The notes beneath the pieces are model-generated. The model was given only the letters and a program-made list of their open reading frames with translations. It searched no databases and was not told the DNA's origin. From Streptomyces aureocirculatus (GTDB lineage: Bacteria; Actinomycetota; Actinomycetes; Streptomycetales; Streptomycetaceae): a stretch of 43,245 nt of DNA. Positions 26,143 through 35,210 of the stretch are shown one piece after another. The position numbers and the translations under genes were made by a program. The stretch covers positions 1 to 43,245 of the forward strand of contig NZ_JOAP01000060.1 of the NCBI RefSeq assembly GCF_000720475.1, written 5' to 3'. Position 1 is the stretch's first letter, and each line of letters opens with the position of its first letter.

Positions 26143-27011
26143 CCAACAGCCGTGTGACCGGTGCCCGTGAGAGCCCCGCCCCGGCCGTGCCGACCGTGCC
26201 GATGCCGCCGCCCGCCGCCCGCTTCCGTGACCTCCTTGCCGCCGAGTGGCTGAAGCTGTGGTCGCTGCGCTCGACACCCTGGGCGTATCTGATCGCGGCG
26301 CTCGCCGTCATCGGCTTCAACGTGGGGCAGGCGTACGACACCTACCGCTACTGGACGATGGAGAACACGGCGGACAAGGCCCGGTTCGTCCGCGACGGCA
26401 TCCCCCTCGCCGAGGCCTTCACCTCCAACGCGGCCTCGATCCTCATGCTCGCGGCCGGAGCCATCGGCGCGGTGACGGTCGTGGGGGAGTACGGGACGGG
26501 GCTCATCCGGACGACGTTCGCCGCCGTGCCCGCCCGCCGTTCGGTCCTCGCGGCCAAGGCGGCGGTGCTCGCCGGGGTCACCACCGCACTCGGCGCCCTG
26601 ATCGCGGCGGTGTCCTTCTTCGCGACCCAGGCGATCCTGGCCGGGCGGGACATCGGTGTCTCCGCCGGCCATCCCGGCGCCCTGCGCGTCATCGTGGCGT
26701 CCGCGCTGCTCACGCCGGTGTCCGCGCTGGTGGGCATGGCCGTCGGCGCCCTCCTGCGGCAGATGGGCACCACGATGGTGGCGACCTTCGTGACGCTCCT
26801 GATCCTGCCCCTCGTCGTGAGCCCGGGCCGGTACTGGTCCGCCCTGCTCGCACACGCCCTGCCGTATTCCGCGTGGCAGCGCCTGACCGAGGTCGGCTCG
26901 CCCGTCGTGGCGTATCCCTGGTCGCAGGCCGGGGCGTGGACGGTGTACGGGGCCTGGGCGCTGGGGGCCGTGGTGCTCGCCGTGTTCACCGTGGACCGGC
27001 GGGACCAGTAG
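26139..27011 (+). CDS. ABC-2 type transporter permease
   Basis: A 290-residue permease with about six hydrophobic segments after a 40-residue Pro/Ala-rich N-terminus. The start of the domain (LLAAEWLKLWSLRSTPWAY) is characteristic of ABC-2 permeases linked to BcrA-like ATPases, and EYGTGLIRTTFAAVPARR is the coupling-helix region. ATGA overlap with the ATPase gene gives coupled translation. Together they form an exporter, likely for a peptide antibiotic or lipid; the substrate cannot be told. Confidence 0.92.
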   Translation: MTNSRVTGARESPAPAVPTVPMPPPAARFRDLLAAEWLKLWSLRSTPWAYLIAALAVIGFNVGQAYDTYRYWTMENTADKARFVRDGIPLAEAFTSNAASILMLAAGAIGAVTVVGEYGTGLIRTTFAAVPARRSVLAAKAAVLAGVTTALGALIAAVSFFATQAILAGRDIGVSAGHPGALRVIVASALLTPVSALVGMAVGALLRQMGTTMVATFVTLLILPLVVSPGRYWSALLAHALPYSAWQRLTEVGSPVVAYPWSQAGAWTVYGAWALGAVVLAVFTVDRRDQ

Positions 27012-27092
27012 CCGGGGAGCGGAGGGTTCCGCGCCTGCCCGGTGGCCCGCCGTCCACATGCGGCCGCCCGAGGGTGCGCCTAGCGTTGGCGC

Positions 27093-29216
27093 ATGGACGC
27101 GGGCACGGGAGGTGTCGAGGCGGCGCTGCGGCGCTGCGGCGGCTGTGCATCCGCTCCCTCGGGCCCCACCTGCTGTTTCCTGGCGTCCTACGGCCCCGGC
27201 CTGGGAATGGGCGGCTTCGAATGGGACCTCAGGACCAATGTGCTGCTCCTGGACGAGACCGGGCTCACCCTCTTCGACCTGCGGCGCGACGAGTTCGACA
27301 ACCGCCCGCAGAGCCTCGCCGTGCGGGTGCCGCCGGGCGAGGCCCACCGCCTCGACGTCCAGGTGTCACAGGCCATCAAGAGCGGCGACGTCGGCTACGG
27401 CGCGTACTTCCGGGTACGGCTGCGGGACGGCAGCATGCACTGGCGGCACACCCAGGGTCACGTCCTGCACGACGGCTCCGAGCGGCCGCAGCGCATCGTG
27501 GGGATCATCCGTGACGCCACCCGCGAGCTCAGCGACAGCACGGCGCACCGCGAACGCGTCGAGGAGGAGGCGGACCGGCGCCGCCGCACCAGCGTCGTGC
27601 AGGGCACCACGGCGGCCCTGGCGCACGCCCGTACCGTCGCCGACGTCATCGACGTCCTGAGCGACGCCAGGGGCCTCGCGCACCTGGGGGCGTCGCACCT
27701 GGTCATGGGCCTGGTCGAGGCGGGCAGGATCCGCCTTGTCGCGGAGGGCCCGCCGGAGGGCTACGTACCCGGCACCCGGCTCACCCGCGTCGACGAGCAC
27801 TACCCCATGAGCGAGGTCGTGCGCACGCTGGCGCCGCGCTACATCGAGACACCGGAGGAATTCGCCTCCTCCTACCCGAAGCTGTGGCCGCACATCGAGC
27901 ACCTAGGCATCACCTCCGCCGCCTATCTCCCGCTGATCGCCCAGGCCAAGCCGCTCGCCGTGCTCGGCCTGCTCTACCAGGACCGCACCGGCTTCACGCA
28001 GGAGGAGCGCACCGTCCTCGTGGCGCTCGGCAGCAGCATCGCGCAGAGCCTTCAGCGGGCCATGCTGTACGAGCAGGAGAAGGACCTCGCCCAGGGCCTC
28101 CAGCAGGCGATGCTGCCCCGCACCATCCCGGGCGTGCCCGGCGCCGACATCGCCGTGCGCTACCGCAGCGCGGCACTGGGCCGCGACATCGGCGGCGACT
28201 GGTACGACGTGATCCCGCTGCCCGGCGGCAGGGTCGGCGCCGTCATCGGTGACGTCCAGGGCCATGACACGCACGCCGCGGCCGTCATGGGCCAGTTGCG
28301 CATCGTGCTGCGCGCGTACGCCGCCGAGGGCCACACCCCCGCCACCGTGATGGCCCGCGCCTCCGGCTTCCTGCACGAGCTGGACACCGACCGCTTCGCG
28401 ACCTGCCTGTACGCGGAGACCGACCTCAGCACCGGTGTGGTGCAACTGGTGCGCGCCGGGCACATCGACCCGCTGCTGCGGCTCACCGACGGCACCTGCC
28501 GCCGCGTGCCCGTCGAGGGCGGCCTGCCGCTCGGCCTCTCCGCCGAGTTCGGGCGGCTCGACTACCCCGCCACCACCGTCGAACTCGACCCCGGCCAGAC
28601 CCTGTTGCTGTACACCGACGGCCTCGTGGAGGAGCCGGGCGAGGACCTCGACGACGGCACCCAGGCCCTCGCCGAGCTCGTCTCCGTCGGCCCGCACGAC
28701 CTCCAGGAGCTGGCCGACCTGCTGTGCGGGCGGGTCGACGACCGCCGCGGCGACGACGACGCGGCACTGCTCCTGCTGCGCCGCCGCACCGCGGACGCGC
28801 CGCGCTCCGGCGGCAGGCTCCAGCAGCACGTCGCCCCGAACGACCCGGAGGCACTCGCCGAGGCACGGCACATGATCAGGGCCGCCGTGCGCGCCTGGGG
28901 CGCCCGCAACCGCGCCGACGAGATCGAGCTCGCCGCCGACGAGCTGATCACGAACGCCCTCATGCACACCGACGGGCCCGCGATCGTCACCCTGCGCGTG
29001 GTGTCCGCCGCCGACCGGCGGCTGCGCGTCGACGTCGACGACTCCTCCAGCGCGCTGCCCCGCCTCCGCGAGGCCTCCGACGACGGGGTGTCCGGGCGCG
29101 GACTGCTGCTCGTGGACCGGCTCGCGGACGTGTGGGGGGTGGACTCGCGGGGCGGCGGCAAGTGCGTCTGGTGCGAGTTCGTGGTGCCCGCGCGCGGCGC
29201 GGCGGACGGAGGGTGA
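27093..29216 (+). CDS. PAS-GAF-SpoIIE phosphatase-HATPase regulatory protein
   Basis: A 707-residue soluble signalling protein with four parts. A PAS-like sensor is at about 40-150 (GGFEWDLRTN, GIIRDATREL) and a GAF domain at about 165-330. A PP2C/SpoIIE phosphatase covers about 345-565 (GGDWYDVIPLPGG, GDVQGHD, LLYTDGLVE, DDDAALL). An anti-sigma-type HATPase kinase is at about 585-700 (ELAADELITNALMH, GRGLLLVDRLADVWGV). It may both dephosphorylate an anti-anti-sigma factor and act as kinase or anti-sigma. TAGCGT starts exactly 12 nt before the ATG, indicating a leaderless mRNA. No partner anti-sigma antagonist gene is adjacent. Confidence 0.9.
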   Translation: MDAGTGGVEAALRRCGGCASAPSGPTCCFLASYGPGLGMGGFEWDLRTNVLLLDETGLTLFDLRRDEFDNRPQSLAVRVPPGEAHRLDVQVSQAIKSGDVGYGAYFRVRLRDGSMHWRHTQGHVLHDGSERPQRIVGIIRDATRELSDSTAHRERVEEEADRRRRTSVVQGTTAALAHARTVADVIDVLSDARGLAHLGASHLVMGLVEAGRIRLVAEGPPEGYVPGTRLTRVDEHYPMSEVVRTLAPRYIETPEEFASSYPKLWPHIEHLGITSAAYLPLIAQAKPLAVLGLLYQDRTGFTQEERTVLVALGSSIAQSLQRAMLYEQEKDLAQGLQQAMLPRTIPGVPGADIAVRYRSAALGRDIGGDWYDVIPLPGGRVGAVIGDVQGHDTHAAAVMGQLRIVLRAYAAEGHTPATVMARASGFLHELDTDRFATCLYAETDLSTGVVQLVRAGHIDPLLRLTDGTCRRVPVEGGLPLGLSAEFGRLDYPATTVELDPGQTLLLYTDGLVEEPGEDLDDGTQALAELVSVGPHDLQELADLLCGRVDDRRGDDDAALLLLRRRTADAPRSGGRLQQHVAPNDPEALAEARHMIRAAVRAWGARNRADEIELAADELITNALMHTDGPAIVTLRVVSAADRRLRVDVDDSSSALPRLREASDDGVSGRGLLLVDRLADVWGVDSRGGGKCVWCEFVVPARGAADGG

Positions 29217-29223
29217 ACGAGGC

Positions 29224-30084
29224 ATGCCGGAACTGCCGGAGGTACAGGCACTGCGGGACTTCCTCGACGAGGAGCTGACCGGGCACGAGATCGTGCGGGT
29301 CCTGCCGGTCGCGATCAGCGTCCTCAAGACGTATGACCCGCCGGTGACCGCGCTCGAAGGCAGGACCGTCACGGGCGTCGCCCGGTACGGCAAGTTCCTC
29401 GCCGTCGACACCGGCGGGCCCCGGCTCGTCACGCATCTCGCCCGCGCGGGCTGGCTGCGGTGGCAGGACCCGCTGCCGAGCGGCGTGCCCCGGCCCGGCA
29501 AGGGCCCGCTCGCGCTGCGCGTGGCCCTGGAGACCGGGGCGGGCTTCGACCTCACGGAGGCGGGCACCCAGAAGCGGCTCGCCGTGTACGTCACCGAGGA
29601 CCCCGCCACCGTCCCCGGCATCGCCCGCCTGGGACCCGACCCGCTGGCCGCGGACTTCACGCGGGAGAGGTTCGCCGAGCTGCTGCGGGGGGAGCGCCGC
29701 CGCATCAAGGGCGCGTTGCGCGACCAGAGCCTGATCGCGGGCATCGGCAACGCCTACAGCGACGAGATCCTGCACGCCGCCCGCATGTCCCCGTACAAGC
29801 TCGCAGGGGGCCTGTCCGCGCGGGAGACGGAGCATCTGTACGCGGCGCTGCGCTCGACCCTGGAGGAGGCCGTCGAGCGGTCGCGGGGCGTCGCCGCGGC
29901 CCGCCTGAAGTCGGAGAAGAAGTCCGGCCTCCGTGTGCACGGGCGTACGGGGGAGCCCTGCCCGGTGTGCGGCGACACCGTCCGCGAGGTGTCCTTCGCC
30001 GACTCGTCGCTGCAGTACTGCCCCACCTGCCAGACGGGCGGCAAGCCCCTGGCCGACCGCCGGACGTCCCGCTTCCTCAAGTAG
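29224..30084 (+). CDS. Fpg/Nei-family DNA glycosylase
   Basis: A 286-residue bifunctional DNA glycosylase/AP lyase for oxidised bases. The catalytic proline and glutamate are the mature N-terminus in M-P-E-L-P-E-V, the helix-two-turn-helix reads DQSLIAGIGNAYSDEILHAA, and the zinc finger has C246, C249, C266 and C269 (CPVCGDTVRE ... CPTCQTGGK). About seventeen residues follow the last Cys, more than in classical Fpg. The ATG is 7 nt after the phosphatase gene's stop, so the two are probably co-transcribed. Fpg versus Nei specificity cannot be decided by eye. Confidence 0.9.
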   Translation: MPELPEVQALRDFLDEELTGHEIVRVLPVAISVLKTYDPPVTALEGRTVTGVARYGKFLAVDTGGPRLVTHLARAGWLRWQDPLPSGVPRPGKGPLALRVALETGAGFDLTEAGTQKRLAVYVTEDPATVPGIARLGPDPLAADFTRERFAELLRGERRRIKGALRDQSLIAGIGNAYSDEILHAARMSPYKLAGGLSARETEHLYAALRSTLEEAVERSRGVAAARLKSEKKSGLRVHGRTGEPCPVCGDTVREVSFADSSLQYCPTCQTGGKPLADRRTSRFLK

Positions 30085-30137
30085 CTCCCGGCGGGCGGGC
30101 GGGCGACCCCGGCCCCCGGTTCCGGGGCTGCCCACGG

Positions 30138-30779
30138 TCAGTGCGGCCGCAGCGTGAGCAGCCGCCCGCCCCCCACGGCCCGCACCTCGAACCGCTCGAT
30201 CCCCTCCGGAGGGAGCCCGGTGCCGCCGTCGGTCTCCATCTCCCGGCCGGGGCCCCGCCATGTCGTCACGACGTCCCGGGACCCGTCCGTGCCGACGGCG
30301 ACCAGCTCGCAGACCCGCGCCGGGCCCCCGTCCCGCACCTGGAGCCCGACCTCCGTCCCCCACGCCTGCTCCCGGGCCGTGAGCACGGCCGCCACGCCGG
30401 TGCGTCCGTCGTGCGCGGCGGCCCGCAGCGGCCGCGGTCCGCCGCCCGTGTCCAGGACGGCCGCGGTGGGGCCGACGGCGGCGAGGGCCACGCCCGCCGC
30501 GACGGCACCGAACCAGCGACGGCGCCGCAGCCGCCGGGCGCGCCCCGTCGTGTCGAGGAGCCGCCCGAGCAGCGGGGCACCGGGTGCCGCCGGGTCGAGG
30601 ACGTACGGCACGGATCTGCCGTGGGCCCGCAGGGCCCGTGCGGGCAGGCCGAGGTCGGCCACCCGTGCCCGGCAGGGGCCGCACTCCATGAGGTGGTCCT
30701 CGAAGCGGAACCTGTCCGCCTCGTCGAGGACGCCGAGCGCGTAGGCGCCGGCGTCGCGATGCCGCTCCAGGGGCCTCAT
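30138..30779 (-). CDS. Zinc-finger anti-sigma factor, orphan
   Basis: A 213-residue protein with an N-terminal anti-sigma zinc-binding motif: H29, C33 and C36 in FEDHLMECGPC. A single membrane helix (FGAVAAGVALAAVGPTAAVL, about 85-105) follows a basic RRLRRRRW stretch, and the C-terminal part is extracytoplasmic. This is the architecture of membrane anti-sigma factors for ECF sigma factors. The ATG has AAGGA upstream. No ECF sigma gene is adjacent, which is unusual because pairs are normally co-transcribed. Confidence 0.82.
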   Translation of the reverse strand: MRPLERHRDAGAYALGVLDEADRFRFEDHLMECGPCRARVADLGLPARALRAHGRSVPYVLDPAAPGAPLLGRLLDTTGRARRLRRRRWFGAVAAGVALAAVGPTAAVLDTGGGPRPLRAAAHDGRTGVAAVLTAREQAWGTEVGLQVRDGGPARVCELVAVGTDGSRDVVTTWRGPGREMETDGGTGLPPEGIERFEVRAVGGGRLLTLRPH

Positions 30780-30832
30780 GGTGTTCCTTGTCGGTGAGGG
30801 TGCTCCTTGCCCTCCCGTACGCAATCGGCCGC

Positions 30833-30901
30833 GGAATCATTCAAGCGGGATCATTCGAGCGGGATCATCGAGCGGGATCATCGAGCGGGATCATTCAAGA
30901 G
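30833..30901. repeat. Five tandem 13-15-bp repeats upstream of anti-sigma gene
   Basis: Five consecutive units of GGATCATTCRAGCG (15, 14, 13, 13 and 14 bp) lie between the divergent-facing ends of the anti-sigma gene's promoter region and the 3' end of the next gene. The two central 13-bp units are identical. They begin about 55 bp upstream of the anti-sigma start codon and could be a protein-binding array or a slipped minisatellite. Confidence 0.85.
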
Positions 30902-30915
30902 GCAGCGGCCCGCGG

Positions 30916-31449
30916 TCAGAACAACTGGATGGCCAGATGCCCGAGCGGAAGGCCGAGCTGCCACGCGGCCGTCCACACCTTCGGCACGTGGTCCTCGTCG
31001 TCGTCCCCGTGCCCGGCGTACGGGTCAGGGCCCCCGGAAACGGCCTCCAGGTCCGGGGCGAGCAGTTCGGTCTCCTCCAGCCAGCGCCAGGCGGCCTCGG
31101 CGAGCACGAGATCGGGCGCGGGGCCGCCGGTGGCCGCGACGTCGGCGCCGAGGCCGTCCATGCGCTCGCGCACCCACTCCTGCCACGGCTGGTCGTACGC
31201 CGTCAGGGAGAGCCAGGTCTCCAACTGTGAGACGACGCGGATGCCGGACAGCTCCCCGCGCGTGTCCGACAGGAAGATGGTGAGCGCGAGGGCGTCACGC
31301 CCGGCCCGGTACTCGAACGACGTGGGCGGCATCAGGTCGCCGGTGCGCAGCAACTCGTCCGCGATGTACTCGGCGTACAGCCACGCCATCGGGACCGTCA
31401 GCTCGTCCCCGTCGGGGCCTTGGGCGCCGTCCGTGCTCTCGTGCAGCAT
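30916..31449 (-). CDS. Conserved hypothetical protein
   Basis: A 177-residue acidic soluble protein without signal peptide or membrane helix. I recognise no domain. The strongest feature is a helical, Trp-rich centre (MAWLYAEYIADELLRTG, ETWLSLTAYDQPWQEWVRER) and an acidic stretch (GHGDDDEDHVP). The ATG at 31449 has GGCGGAG upstream; an earlier in-frame start at 31539 adds a low-quality N-terminus. It lies upstream of the repeat array and the anti-sigma gene on the same strand, so they may share a transcript. Confidence 0.75.
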   Translation of the reverse strand: MLHESTDGAQGPDGDELTVPMAWLYAEYIADELLRTGDLMPPTSFEYRAGRDALALTIFLSDTRGELSGIRVVSQLETWLSLTAYDQPWQEWVRERMDGLGADVAATGGPAPDLVLAEAAWRWLEETELLAPDLEAVSGGPDPYAGHGDDDEDHVPKVWTAAWQLGLPLGHLAIQLF

Positions 31450-31742
31450 CACGCTCCGCCTTCCTGTGCTCCGTGTGTACGCGTCACCGGCTCTTGGCCC
31501 CCCACCCCGGAACACGGATGAGGACAGCCGATTACCCAACAGGGGTGCCGAGCAAGGCGCTTTACCGAGCCTTGACCCGGCCTACGGTTTCATCGCAGGT
31601 CGCGGCGGCTGTGTTCTTCGGCTCACTGGGTGAACACTTTGACGCTATTGCGGTGAATTGCAGGTCGTTACTCCTTGACTCACCCTTGTATTCGTATGTG
31701 GATCGGTTTTAACGAAAATCTCCCCATACGGAAGTCCGGTCG
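31450..31742. promoter_or_regulatory. Divergent intergenic region upstream of CapA-like gene
   Basis: No gene is seen. The region is unusually AT-rich for this chromosome near 31620-31730. TTGACT at 31675-31680 and TTGACG at 31639-31644 are candidate -35 boxes for the CapA-like gene, but neither has a good -10 at 17-18 bp. Confidence 0.35.
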
Positions 31743-33005
31743 ATGACACAGCGCACCCGCCCCGCACGGCCCGCCCGCCGCATCCGCCGCACCCGCCCCG
31801 CCCGGGGCGCCCGGCGCGCTCACCCGGCCCTCGCCGTCCTCACCGCCGCACTGGTCGGCGCCACCGTCGGCTGCGCCGCGCAGCAGCCGTCCGAGCCGGG
31901 GCAGGAGCAGAAGCGGGCGTCCGCGGCCCGGCACCCGGCGTCCGCACCGTCCGCGGCGGGCGGCGCGAACGACGCCCGCGCCTTCACGCTCGTGGCCTCC
32001 GGCGACGTGCTGCCGCACGCCTCGATCATCCGGCAGGCGAACGCCGACGCGGGCGGCGCAGGCTATGACTTCGCGCCCATGCTGGCGGGCGCCAAGTCCG
32101 TGGTCGCCGACGCGGACCTGGCGATCTGTCACATGGAGACGGTGTACGGCCCGCCCGGCGACTACACGGGCTATCCGACCTTCAAGTCACCCCCGCACGT
32201 GGCCAGGGCGCTGCGGAGCACCGGCTACGACGCGTGCTCCACGGCCTCCAACCACACGCTCGACGACGGCGCGGACGGGATCCACCGCACCCTCGCCGCC
32301 CTCGACCGGGCGGGCGTCAAGCACGCGGGCTCCGGGCGCACGGCCACCGAGGGCCGCTCCCCGGCCTGGCTGCGCGCGGGCGGCGCCAAGGTGGCCCAGC
32401 TCGCCTACACCTACGGCACCAACGACATCCCGCTGCCCAAGGGCAAGCCCTGGTCGGTGAACCTCATCGACAAGGACCGCATCCTCTCCGACGCCCGCGC
32501 CGCGAGGAAGGCGGGCGCCGATGTCGTGGTCGTGTCCCTGCACTGGGGCACCGAATGGCAGGACGCCCCCGACCGCCGGCAATTGAACCTGGGCAGGGAG
32601 CTGACCGCCGCGCGCACGGCGGGGCGGCCGGACGTCGACCTCATCATCGGCACCCACGCGCACGTCCCGCAGGCCTACGAGAAGGTCAACGGGACCTGGA
32701 TCGTCTACGGCATGGGCGACCAGATCGCCGGGGACATGATCAACCACGCGGGCGCCGAGGACCCGCGGGGCAACCAGGGCACCGCGGGCCGCTTCACCTT
32801 CGCCGCCCCCGAGAAGCCCGGCGGCCGCTGGAAGATGGCGAAGGCGGAGTTCGTGCCGTTCTGGTTCGACACGGCCGCGGGCCGCGTCGTCAACCTCAAC
32901 GCCGCCATCGACCGCGGCCGGGACGTCGGTGAGCTTCGCGACCGCATCCGACGCGTCGTCCTGAGCCGGGGCGCGGGCGAGGACGGCCTGACGATGGGGC
33001 AGTGA
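31743..33005 (+). CDS. CapA-family metallophosphatase-like lipoprotein
   Basis: A 420-residue exported protein of the CapA/PGA-synthesis family. The basic N-terminus has a Arg-rich n-region and a hydrophobic core ending in a lipobox-like A-T-V-G-C (C44). The metallophosphatase-like signatures are VASGDVLPHASI, ADLAICHMETVYG, STASNHTLDDG, VVVSLHWGTEWQ and IIGTHAHVPQAYE. The family is named for poly-gamma-glutamate capsule proteins, but most actinobacterial members lack the other cap genes, as here; the substrate is unknown. The neighbouring gene is a convergent amino-acid permease. Confidence 0.9.
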   Translation: MTQRTRPARPARRIRRTRPARGARRAHPALAVLTAALVGATVGCAAQQPSEPGQEQKRASAARHPASAPSAAGGANDARAFTLVASGDVLPHASIIRQANADAGGAGYDFAPMLAGAKSVVADADLAICHMETVYGPPGDYTGYPTFKSPPHVARALRSTGYDACSTASNHTLDDGADGIHRTLAALDRAGVKHAGSGRTATEGRSPAWLRAGGAKVAQLAYTYGTNDIPLPKGKPWSVNLIDKDRILSDARAARKAGADVVVVSLHWGTEWQDAPDRRQLNLGRELTAARTAGRPDVDLIIGTHAHVPQAYEKVNGTWIVYGMGDQIAGDMINHAGAEDPRGNQGTAGRFTFAAPEKPGGRWKMAKAEFVPFWFDTAAGRVVNLNAAIDRGRDVGELRDRIRRVVLSRGAGEDGLTMGQ

Positions 33006-33006
33006 C

Positions 33007-33033
33007 GGGCCGCCGCCGGGACGGAGGCGGCCC
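33007..33033. terminator. Bidirectional hairpin terminator
   Basis: Arms GGGCCGCC and GGCGGCCC (8 bp, perfect) around an 11-nt loop between the convergent CapA-like and permease genes. Confidence 0.6.
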
Positions 33034-33057
33034 GACGGCGGAGCGGCGACCGCCCAC

Positions 33058-34494
33058 CTAGGAGCCGGACTGCCGCTGCTCCGCCTTCGCCATCTCCGAC
33101 CTGCGGTAGGAGTACGCGAAGTACACGACGAGGCCGAGGGCGAACCACACCCCGAACCGCACCCAGGTCTGCCACTCCAGGAACGTGATGAGCCAGATGG
33201 AGAAGACGACCCCGACCGCGGGCACCACCGGCATGCCGGGGCAGCGGAACGTACGCGGCAGGTCGGGCCGCTTGTAGCGCAGCACGATCACCGCTACGCA
33301 CACCACGACGAACGCGAGCAGGATGCCGATGTTGGTGAGTTCGGCCGCCTCGCCGATCGGCAGGAAGCCGGCGATCGCGGCCGAAGCGAACCCGACGATC
33401 CATGTCACGCGCGTCGGCACGTGTCGCGTCGGGTGTGTCTTCGCGAACCACTTCGGCAGCAGTCCGTCGCGGCTCATCGAGAACCACACGCGCGTGCAGC
33501 CCAGCATGAACGTGAACATCACCGTGAGGATGCCGATGATCGCGCCGACCGCGATGACGTCGGCGAGCCCGCCGAGCCCCGCCGCCTTGAACGCCGAGGA
33601 GAAGCCGCTCTCCGGATCGATGTCCTTGTAGTCCTGCATGCCCGTCAGGACCAGGCACGCGAGCACGTACAGGACCATCGAGACGGCGAGCGAGTACATG
33701 ATCGCCTTCGGCATGTGACGCTGGGCGTCCTTGGACTCCTCGGCCGCGGTCGACATGGCGTCGTACCCGAACACCGCGAAGAACACGGTGGCCGCTCCCG
33801 TGAAGGCGCCGCTGAGCCCGAATGGGAAGAACGGCTCGTAGTTGCCCGTCCTGACGTGGAAGAAGCCGACGCCGATGACGAGCAGGACCACCAGGACCTT
33901 CAGGATCACGACGACCATCTCGAAGCGCGCCGCGTTCTTGATCCCGAGGGTCAGCAGATAGGCGATGAACAGGCACAGGACCGCCGCGAACAGGTCGACC
34001 TTGTGGCCGTCACCGGTGCCGGGCGCGCCCAGCATCCACGTCGGCAGCTCCGTGCCCATCTCGTTCAGGAGGAAGTTGAAGTACCCGGAGATGCCGATCG
34101 CGACCACCGCCACGATCGCCGTGTACTCCAGGAGCAGGTCCCAGCCGATGAACCAGCCCGCGATCTCGCCGAGCACCGCGTAGCCGTAGGTGTACGCCGA
34201 GCCCGCCTTCGGGATCAGACCGGCGAACTCCGCGTACGAGAACGCGGCGGCGGCGCTCGCCACGCCCGCGATCAGGAACGAGATGAGAACGGCGGGCCCT
34301 GCCTTCTCGTTCGCGACGGTGCCCGCGAGGGTGAAGATCCCGGCGCCGATGATGCCGCCCACGCCGATCGCGGTGAGCTGCCACAGGCCGAGGGTGCGGG
34401 TGAGCTGCGCGGACCCGCCGTCCGCCTCGGTGTCCTCGATGTGGTCGATGGGCTTGCGGCGCAGGATTCCCTGCCCCGTCCGTGGTCCGGCCAT
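33058..34494 (-). CDS. APC-family amino-acid permease (CAT type)
   Basis: A 478-residue inner-membrane transporter with about twelve helices. The first transmembrane motif is IGVGGIIGAGIFTLAG, the glycine-rich break of the APC fold, followed by SYAEFAGLIPKAGSAYTYGY. It resembles cationic-amino-acid transporters, but the substrate is not certain. I chose the ATG at 34494 because AGGTGAGG lies just upstream; an in-frame ATG at 34539 would add fifteen residues. It is convergent with the CapA-like gene. Confidence 0.9.
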   Translation of the reverse strand: MAGPRTGQGILRRKPIDHIEDTEADGGSAQLTRTLGLWQLTAIGVGGIIGAGIFTLAGTVANEKAGPAVLISFLIAGVASAAAAFSYAEFAGLIPKAGSAYTYGYAVLGEIAGWFIGWDLLLEYTAIVAVVAIGISGYFNFLLNEMGTELPTWMLGAPGTGDGHKVDLFAAVLCLFIAYLLTLGIKNAARFEMVVVILKVLVVLLVIGVGFFHVRTGNYEPFFPFGLSGAFTGAATVFFAVFGYDAMSTAAEESKDAQRHMPKAIMYSLAVSMVLYVLACLVLTGMQDYKDIDPESGFSSAFKAAGLGGLADVIAVGAIIGILTVMFTFMLGCTRVWFSMSRDGLLPKWFAKTHPTRHVPTRVTWIVGFASAAIAGFLPIGEAAELTNIGILLAFVVVCVAVIVLRYKRPDLPRTFRCPGMPVVPAVGVVFSIWLITFLEWQTWVRFGVWFALGLVVYFAYSYRRSEMAKAEQRQSGS

Positions 34495-34692
34495 GAGCCT
34501 CACCTCTTCGCTGACGGTGGTCGGCTGACGGCGGATCATGATGGCTCAGGGACTCGCGGCACGGAAGACACCACGCAGCACGCGCGGGGGCGCGGTGGCA
34601 CCGGCGAAGAGGTTCGCCCAGTCGGCCCCCGGCCCCCCGGCCCCCCGGGGAGGGGATCGGCTCTACGGCACCACCACGGTGCGGGACCGGCC

Positions 34693-35163
34693 CTACGGCA
34701 CCACGGTGACCGGCCAGCGGCCCGCCTTCACCAGGCGTACCGCCACCGAGCCGACGATGCGGTGCCCCGCCTGCTCCGACGCGCCGACCACGACGGCGTC
34801 GGCCTTCAGCTCGTCGGCGGCGGTGACCAGGCCGTTGTAGGGGTCGCCGCGGAAGGTGTGGAACTCCCAGCGCACGTCGAATATGCCCTTCACGCGCTCG
34901 GTCGCGTCGCGGATCTCGGCGATCAGGTTCTCCGCGATCTCCTCGGTGGTGTCCGCGATCGGCGCACCCAGGGCCGCTCCCGCGGCCACCACCGGCTGGA
35001 CGTAGACGACGGCGAGCAGCGCGCGCTGTCGTCTGGCAAGGCCACCGGCATATGCCGCAGCCCGCAGTGAGGAGTCCGAGCCGTCGACCCCGGCGACGAT
35101 CACTTTCGGCCCGTCGGTGCCGCGTTCGAACTGCTGGGACTTTTCAGGGGCGTCTTCCGTCAC
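34693..35163 (-). CDS. Universal stress protein
   Basis: A 156-residue UspA-fold protein. The start strand (VIVAGVDGSDSSLRAA) and the ATP-binding signature G-x2-x-G-x9-G-S (VGASEQAGHRIVGSVA) are present, so nucleotide binding is likely. It is cytoplasmic. The GTG at 35163 is the only start in the N-terminal region. The last codons are partly duplicated just downstream: CTACGGCACCAC occurs at 34693 and again, with an extra CAC, about 30 bp further left. The gene is divergent from lysX with repeat copy D between them. Confidence 0.9.
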   Translation of the reverse strand: MTEDAPEKSQQFERGTDGPKVIVAGVDGSDSSLRAAAYAGGLARRQRALLAVVYVQPVVAAGAALGAPIADTTEEIAENLIAEIRDATERVKGIFDVRWEFHTFRGDPYNGLVTAADELKADAVVVGASEQAGHRIVGSVAVRLVKAGRWPVTVVP

Positions 35164-35210
35164 CCCCCGAGGCTAGCCCAGCCCTCGCCCCCTTCAAGGC
35201 TAGGGGGGTG

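Noticed and set aside
24585..27347. A 920-residue minus-strand open frame across the ABC exporter region
   Set aside because: It overlaps two well-supported genes on the plus strand and has low-complexity translation.
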